Shown here one piece after another: positions 57,253 to 64,000 of a stretch of DNA of 64,000 bases. Position 1 is the stretch's first letter, and each line of letters starts with the position of its first letter. The stretch comes from Kudoa neothunni (lineage: Eukaryota; Cnidaria). The position numbers and the translations under genes were made by a program. The stretch spans positions 3,534,001-3,598,000 of the forward strand of contig OZ199839.1 of assembly GCA_964304625.1 (NCBI GenBank), given 5' to 3'. A model generated the notes under the pieces. The model had not been told where the DNA came from. It did no database searches and saw only the letters and a list, made by a program, of their open reading frames with translations.

Positions 57253-58440
57253 TCAAGCCGTGGTTTCGTTGATTATTATGCCGTTCTTGGCATTGAATTG
57301 ACGGATGATTCATCACAGGTTCTAAAAAAATCACATTATTAAGTTTTAACCAAACTTGACTTAATGCGAAATAGATATCAAGGGCATATCGAAAAAAGGC
57401 CCTAAAATGTCATCCCGATAAAAATCCTAACAACAAAGCTGCAGGTTTATTTAGGATTTTAGTCGTAGCAAATTTTAATTATTGATATGAACATTTAGCG
57501 GAACAATTCTTACTTCTTTCCCAAGCTTATGAAGTGTTGTCGGACGAAAAGAAAAAAGTTGGTCAAATCTACTAATTAATTTTTAAATCATTATTAGAAA
57601 GCGTTTGACACTATTGTTAAAGCAAAACTACTCCATTCGCAAAGAAACAAAGCCATGGATGACAAACGAAGAAAACTCAAAGAGCAGCTTGAACAAAACG
57701 AACAAATGGCATTCACATTTGATAATCATGTTCAGTCGGAACGAGATGCCAAAAAAATTTACGAAAATGCTGTAATTTTGCTATTGAATTTTAGAGGAGA
57801 CTTAATACAAACTTTCAATCAGATTAAAAGACTTCGCGCTGAAAGTTCCTTGTTAATTTTGAAAGAGAAAGAAAAGCTCACCAAATCCGAAACCAGTCTA
57901 CAAAAACCCACCAATACTATTAATGTCGACAAAAGTTGGAGTATCAAAGTATTTCAGTCGCTTGACAAAACTATTGATATAGTTATTGAATTTTTAGTTG
58001 ACGTGGAAATGTCAATGTAATTTTAAATTTGAAAATAGGTGTGAACTTGACGATAATCTTATGAAAAAAGCATTTTCAATATATTATCTTATTTAAAATT
58101 TATACTAATTTAGTTATGCAAATTGGCCTCTAATATTATAGTCTCTAAAAATAAATCCATGGCAATTATCGAATTTTTAGACGAAAAAAATGCTGTATTT
58201 TATTCTGGTTTATTTATGATGGACTTATCCACTTTAATATAGTTTGATTGTTATTCCGTGTTGAAGGAAAATGTGGAAAATATTCTACCTGATCATTCAG
58301 TTGCTGTAACAACCTTACGAGACTTTCATTGCGGTGCGACGGCCTCGACACCGACACTCCCAACGAGCCTAAAAGGATCGTCCCTTGACGACTTGGAGGA
58401 TATGATTTTATCAAAATTTACCAGCTCGAAAAATAAGTAG
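57250..58440 (+). CDS. DNAJC17: DNAJC17-like J-domain protein (spliceosome-associated)
   Basis: A J-domain co-chaperone with a degenerate RRM, linked in other eukaryotes to the spliceosome. Exons: 57250-57318 (DYYAVLGIEL), 57375-57444 (AYRKKALKCHPDKNPNN, HPD intact), 57499-57557 (AEQFLLLSQAYEVLSDEKKK), 57598 onward (KAFDTIVKAK, DDKRRKLKEQLEQNE; charged helix). Later blocks give DDNLMKKAFSIY, then ASNIIVSKNKSMAIIEFLDEKNA, equivalent to the RRM strand of relatives (VVEF). After an intron at about 58192-58250 comes the last exon, with SSLDDLEDMILSKFTSS and stop at 58438-58440. The region 57960-58160 does not splice cleanly (no donor before 58125), so one or two base errors are likely. Order and content fit DNAJC17 better than other DnaJ classes. 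Confidence 0.8.
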
Positions 58441-59059
58441 GAGAAATACTTATAGCACATTGTTGGATGATTATGAAGAGACTTTTTAGACCTTATTTAT
58501 GTTTTGTAGATTTGTTAAATAAACTGGTTCTTATTCTATTAGCGTCTCAATATTTACGATGAGTTATAATAGATAGTTTATTTTATTCTTATTTTTTTCC
58601 AAAATCCTAACGTAATTATTTTTCAAAAAAGTAGCTTTTTTTAAATTACTAAATATTTTTACTACTTATTAAATAAAATATTTTACCTTCTGCAACCAAA
58701 ATCAAAAGTATTTTCATCTATATTAATTAATGATATAGACAGTTAAAGGAAAATCAGTACATAATTATTGCAGTTTTTACACGTCTACAAAGGGATAAAC
58801 TACTTTTTTAAATATTAGCTAATTAATTTTTATTTAATATACATACATGCATATGTTTAGATATAGTACAAATTCACATAAAAACCGAATGCTTAAGTTA
58901 AGTTTTAAATTAAAAATTTATAAATAATTAATCTAGAAATATTTGTGTTTCAAATTTCGCATTGGTATATACGCTACGTTGTATTTGTCCTAGGGTGTAT
59001 GTGTGGTAGGTTTATCCGGAATTATGATTAAATAGTTGTTCCGGTTCCCTGTTACCGAG
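58441..59059. other. Intergenic region
   Basis: AT-rich; a possible DNAJC17-like 3' UTR, otherwise nothing recognised. Confidence 0.45.
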
Positions 59060-59165
59060 ATTTTGGATAATCGAACATTTATCCACATTTGATTTCAATC
59101 AAATCCAAATAGAATCTAAAATTTCTTTAGGAAAGCGCGATATCCGGATAATCGAGGTTCGACTG
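59060..59165. mobile_element. pogo/Tigger-like element end
   Basis: The right edge, read backwards, is CAGTCGAACCTCGATTATCC next to TA, the Tigger/pogo terminal pattern. A second GGATAATCGAAC lies 5' of it in the same direction. The other end is not found, so only a fragment is called. Confidence 0.5.
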
Positions 59166-59939
59166 TATCCAATTTAAGCACTACATTACTAAACAAACAT
59201 GCATATAACACGTTTTTCCCATCATGAGATAGCATAATGTGTAATTATTTATTTTATTAAAATTTCAGATGACATAATAAATAAACCTGACTTTAATTAA
59301 TATATGTATTTTAAGAAATAAATTTAAATAATGACAAGTTTATCAGTGGGGATATTTTTCTTATTTATATTCAAAATCAATAATATACAGGAAATTTCGG
59401 TTGATTTGTGAATAGTGACGGGGAGTAACAATATAAGGCAATGTTGTACTAGGGTATTCATTGAATCAACCATCGTTAGTAAGCGAGTCAAAAAATTATA
59501 CATATACGCTAAAATTGATGCCGATAGAATTTATAATCGAAATAAAAAAAAATATTTGTATAACAAATAATTACTTTACGAATAAAGTGGTTTATAAAAA
59601 TTTTTAGGTAAAATTTAGCTAATAAAGTCCAGGAAGAACTACATAGGACATAGGAAATATAGCAAGAGAATAAAAAATTATGTAGTATTGATGTGAAAGA
59701 AGAAAAGTAAACTCCATTTATGACGACCTATGATGACTACTCGAATTATTTTTAAGAAACCTAATATTTTCTTGCCATATTAATTAAATAAAGCATAGAT
59801 TACATAAAAAATAAGATTAACAAAATAATTATGCAAGTGTTATATAAATTCTCAGATAAAATTTTGAAAATCATGATTACATTAAATAAAATATATTATG
59901 TAATGTTATTAATCCAAAAAATAGTTTTTTTGCAGAAAG

Positions 59940-60330
59940 TAAGGACGGTAAATTAGCATTATCCCTAGCTAAGCGTCAGGGAGGCGATGCTGAGTTCTGA
60001 CCGTTGGACTGTGAATCGCAAGGAAGCAAGTTCAAATCTGACCCTAGACAGATAACTACTTTGGTGTTGTGTCCCTGGTCTAAAGTGGAGGTCGGTAATA
60101 GAGTATTCACTCATTACATTATGTCATGTAAATACAAATGTAGTTCGAATGAGGTGAGACGTTTGAATCCTCAATTTATCAATTTTAAGTTACCAAGAAT
60201 ATTGTAGGTCCCATGGATCCAATATCCTTGAGGCTAAACGAGGCAAGGTTGTAATCGCTCCTAGAGGATATCTAGTGGAACAAATTCCAATATTACTCCA
60301 TATAGTTCAATAATAATAAAGATTACACGT
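59940..60330 (+). repeat. Possible tRNA-derived SINE
   Basis: A stretch with A-box-like (TAGCTAAGCGTCAGGG) and B-box-like (AAGTTCAAATCTG) segments about 60 bases apart, followed by unrelated sequence ending in an AATAATAAAG tail. The cloverleaf does not close (T-stem mispairs), so this is not a working tRNA. No second copy is in the window. Confidence 0.3.
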
Positions 60331-60855
60331 TATTCGTCGCGGTGTCTACAACGGCCATTGATTTCCGGTTCATTTGCCAGAACTCTACAACCTAATAAGT
60401 CGCACCAAGGATTTCATCCTGTTGATGAAATCTCCATTTTTCGAAGATTTAGTTTAACTGGAAATTATCAATAACCCACTATTAACACTGAAATCAAACG
60501 AGTTGAATCCACAAGATGCTTATTTAAAAATTAGCTCCTCTAACTAAACTCAAACCTGGTTCACTTATTAGATAGATATGATTAGACGAAATTAACCAAA
60601 CATTAAAAAAATATTACGTCCTTTCAAGAAACAAGAGACTTAAATTGTATATAGGCAGAATAAAGCATTAATCAGGGCAAAACGAGCGAAAAATTCTTAA
60701 CTTTCAAAAAAACGTTATCGAGAATTTTATTAAGTGAGAAAATTGACTATGAACTTTTCAACGTATACGCTATCACGTAATTTTTAATTTGCTGATAAAT
60801 TATTCTTTCAACAGACAATTTGGAAACGTTCAACACAATAAACTAATTTATAAAG
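60331..60855. other. Intergenic region
   Basis: No supported gene; probably includes PSMA5 3' UTR. Confidence 0.4.
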
Positions 60856-62031
60856 TTATGCAACTTTGGCGCCAATTTCTTTGATCAAATCTCCCAACTT
60901 TTCGTTATCCAACACAGAAATAGGTACATTTTTTCTGATTATTCCAACCTATCACCACCGTGCAGAAAAAAACATAAGAAAAAAATTTAACGTGCAATCT
61001 TAATACTTCACAATTGCTCGTGGTGAGTTTTTCTTCCATAACATCCCTCAATATCTTCAAAGCTACTTCCATGGCAACTTCCACAGTAAGGTCCTATCAA
61101 TCGAGAAAAGCATAACAAACTTGGCAATCACAGAGAAAATAAGAACCTCCTTGTAGAGTTGAGCAAGTGAACTTTGAGCTCCAACCGACGCAGCTCCAAT
61201 AGCTTTTGCGTCGTATTGGAGGTATGTACCAGAGGGATCCAAATGGTATCTAAACATAATAGCACACAACGATAGACAAAGCACAGCCCCCGGATTTATT
61301 GAGGCTATTGAGGAATGGGTCTTACAATTTTGAGCCTTGTTCATCACACACACCAAGTAACATAGCTACACCAAATGGGCGACTCTAATTATGTATTGTC
61401 ATCATTAGAACTGAAATAAAATGAACGATGTGAAATACCATTATTTTGGATTGTTGACTAAAATTTCCGAAAGATAATGCCAATCTAGATAAACTTTGTA
61501 CGACTCCCTCTATAGGAGCTGGCTCATTGTAGGTAAACCAGTAGTTCTAAACGAAGGTAAATGTCACTCGATAGAATCAAACTACTTGTGCTTCCATTCT
61601 AGCGTGATCTATCATTGTTGTGCTATCGGCTACAAGACCACTAACAGCACAACCTAAAGCAACCATTAGTTTATATTTATTCATATCACGACAATAGTAT
61701 ACCCATGTGACGATCTATTTCAAAAATTTTCTTCGCACTAGAAGATATCACCAATGGTGAACACGTTCTCTTTTCCACAGCAAGAACTACACCATCCACG
61801 CATCTGATACCAATAACAGTTGCACCAAGCTACAATTCATTGTATATACGTGTTTAGCCAATCACATAGCGAATGCTACACATTTTCCTAATTACTTTTA
61901 TTGCTTCTAACGCATACTCGACTTGGATTAGTCTTCCTTCAGGCGAAAAGGTGTTAACACCCCTATTGAAATATCACTTTAACTATAAAAGTTGCAAATT
62001 ACCTATCATAGTCACTACGAGACATAAACAT
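60856..62031 (-). CDS. PSMA5: 20S proteasome subunit alpha-5
   Basis: A structural subunit of the outer ring of the 20S proteasome. Nine small exons: 62031-62003, 61962-61896, 61829-61703, 61653-61586, 61546-61439, 61384-61326, 61249-61147, 61093-60992, 60948-60856; introns 39-76 nt, all GT-AG. Sum 756 nt, 251 codons plus stop, against 241 in human. The alpha-type N-terminus is typical ([20 protein letters not shown]). Alpha-5-specific segments: [17 protein letters not shown] (an exact splice at the Met-Ser), [33 protein letters not shown]. The C-terminus ([13 protein letters not shown]) is longer than usual. No frame problem. Divergence outside the signature segments is high. Confidence 0.95.
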
Positions 62032-62985
62032 TATGTGATGTTATGAGTGTGCGTGCGCGTGATGCAATGAATCCCATTTTTAGGTACGTTTCTATGGATG
62101 ATAAATCTTATGAATTAATTTTTAATTATAAATAATTTTTTTTAATCATCTATTAAGTTTCTCTTCATATATTCCTACTAAAATGGTATATTTTTCTAAT
62201 TTCATCTCAGCCTAATTAACAATTAATGAAGGTTATTTATTGACAACAATAATATAATCACAAGAAAAAAAAATTAAACACAAAACCAGTCAATATCGTG
62301 TTGAGAGGCTTGCATTACTTAAATTTGTTCATTTTTATTATATTTTTGTTTTATGAGTGAACAAATTTTCAGATCAATTAAAAATAAAATATTAAGGGTA
62401 ATAATTTTTGAATTATACGGTACGAAAATAGTCTAACACGAAATTATGACTGTAACGTATTTTGGTGTTAGTGATAAATCCTCTCGATTATTGTTCCATG
62501 CTTGTGTTGATTGATGAATAATTTCTCATTGAAAAATTTTATTTTTTTTCACAATGATAATTCTTGACTCAAAATACATTTTATAATTACATTACTTAAA
62601 TATTCTATTTTAAATAAAGTATATGATTGATTTTCATTGTGAACTAAAATAAGCATACACAGATTCATTTTCAAAAATTTAAATACAGTGTAACCTCGGA
62701 GTTCGACCAAAAATTTTGAGTCAGAAACATTTTTGAGTTCGAACACATGGAAAGGTATTTAGAACAAATCCAGTTGGAGAAAAAAATAGAGAAGACAAAA
62801 AATTCAAAAAGGAGATTCCCTCAATCAAATTATGCGAATGTCATTGAAAGGAAACCCTTTAATATCTACGGTATGACGACCAACAAATATTTATCCTACG
62901 TAACATGTGGATTATAAAGGTTGTAATCCACAAATCATATGCGTGATCGAGAGCAGAGCGGCATTGCACCACCATCTTTTATAGC
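62032..62985. other. PSMA5 upstream region with a pogo-like end
   Basis: The first 300 bases should carry the PSMA5 promoter. At 62684-62760 a TACAGTGTAACCTCGGAG sequence followed by GAGTTCGAAC resembles a pogo/Tigger terminus; its partner end is not found. Confidence 0.4.
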
Positions 62986-63606
62986 TAACTAGCGGGAACT
63001 GCTCAGCGTTGCCTGGGGAAGATTTCGCATAGATACGTTTCTTAATAATATTTAAAAAATATATTGAAGTTTAAAATTAAACCATAGTTCCAGTATAATT
63101 AAAAAAATTTAAGTATCATACTTTCAACGATTTTGATTTCGAAATTTTAATTCTAATCAATTCCGTGCAAGGATGTAATAATCCCGGTACCAACGCTAAA
63201 TAATTTGAGGTCCGCGTCATATTTTTCTGCATTCCCCAATTATGTAAACTACCTTAAAGTGTTACCTAAAACGTTATCTTTTTGGCTTCGACGGTTATCA
63301 AAGCCGAGTCCTAGTCCGGATCAGAATGCTTTTTCCATGCTTTATGGGGGAGACAAAAAAAGATAAGAAAATATACGAACATTGATTTTTGTTACCCAAA
63401 TTATTATCTTTTGGTCCGGCATAAACTTTAGTGCGTTCTTTCTCAAAAACAAGTACAAATCGCGTCAATATCAACAAAAATAATTTGAATAATCAGGTGA
63501 AGTAAAAATACAACCATCTACATTGAATTTAGTCACTGAAAGTTTAACTTAGCGGACGATTTCAATGAAATCTACGGACGCAGTATTTCCATTATAATGC
63601 TTCAAT
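62986..63606 (-). repeat. Dispersed repeat with a conserved open frame, copy 2
   Basis: Same orientation and order as 42662-43281, starting CTAGCGGGAACTGCTCAG. It has a short extra block near 63285-63320. The minus-strand frame FEKERTKVYAGPKD is kept. Confidence 0.65.
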
Positions 63607-64000
63607 CAGTGTAATTTTAACGTCGTCCACCAATTCGTAATTCATTAAACATATATAAATTTTTTATCATTTCTAAAACCATTAATAGAACATTCAACAT
63701 GTGTTTATCAAGTTAAATACGTTGAAACACCCGACATAGAGAGTGTATCTGCATGAACACCTAAATTTACCCACTAAATTTATATACAAAGCCAGAAAGC
63801 GGCAGTTAATCAACATTTGATAAAGCATATAAAGGGGAAAATTAACTTCAACCGACCATCAGCAGGTCACAAGCAGATGTTAATCCCATTATTGAAAACA
63901 TTAATTCGCTTAACCAACCTCAAACCGATAACAACACAATTTTATATATATTTTATGAACTTCTGTCAGTTTAATAACGAATAAAAGAATTTTTAAATTA
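63607..64000. other. Terminal AT-rich stretch
   Basis: No supported gene or repeat. Confidence 0.5.

Noticed and set aside
57781-57803. Possible 23-nt intron (GTAATT...TTTTAG) in the DNAJC17-like gene
   Set aside because: Removing it shifts the frame into a stop; reading through keeps the helix open.
59980-60060. tRNA-like sequence with a GTG anticodon-like triplet
   Set aside because: The stems do not pair, so it is at most a tRNA-derived SINE head.

Overview
This window is AT-rich nuclear DNA from a small-bodied, fast-evolving animal. The genes are metazoan (ROCK, TopBP1, NEMP, anamorsin, DNAJC17-like, PSMA5, PP1). Nearly all introns are 39-76 nt with GT-AG ends, and the proteins are divergent outside their catalytic cores. 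Short introns, AT bias and many TTAA-type, hAT and mariner elements would suit a parasitic or miniaturised lineage (myxozoan, orthonectid, rotifer or mite grade), but the sequence alone does not settle which.

Layout. 1-2.05 kb: 3' half of a Rho kinase gene (+). 9.6-14.6 kb: leucyl aminopeptidase (-), whose one large intron is filled by a nested stack of DNA transposons. 16.5-20.4 kb: an unrecognised single-pass membrane protein (-) with a broken relative beside it. 21.7-24.0 kb: a spliced ZSWIM1/3-type gene (-) with a MULE-like RNase H fold. 25.8-27.5 kb: casein kinase 1 (-). 29.3-31.4 kb: TTAA elements. 32.6-33.7 kb: anamorsin/CIAPIN1 (-). 34.5-38.1 kb: hAT MITE, pogo-like fragment and a piggyBac element. 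39.1-40.4 kb: protein phosphatase 1 (-), intact. 41.3-42.6 kb: a mariner. 48.4-50.1 kb: NEMP nuclear-envelope protein (+). 50.5-52.9 kb: more transposons. 53.7-58.4 kb: TopBP1 (-) and DNAJC17-like (+), with start codons back to back. 60.9-62.0 kb: proteasome subunit alpha-5 (-), intact. 62.7-63.6 kb: repeats.

The genes do not form a pathway; they are mostly single-copy housekeeping genes separated by kilobases of AT-rich DNA. PP1 and PSMA5 assemble into clean multi-exon frames. CK1, TopBP1, NEMP, anamorsin, DNAJC17-like and above all ROCK carry isolated one-base frame changes, several inside homopolymer runs, which points to assembly error rather than gene death. The most unusual signal is in the TTAA (piggyBac-like) elements: several families of different sequence share one terminal design, with a short interrupted palindrome just inside each end.
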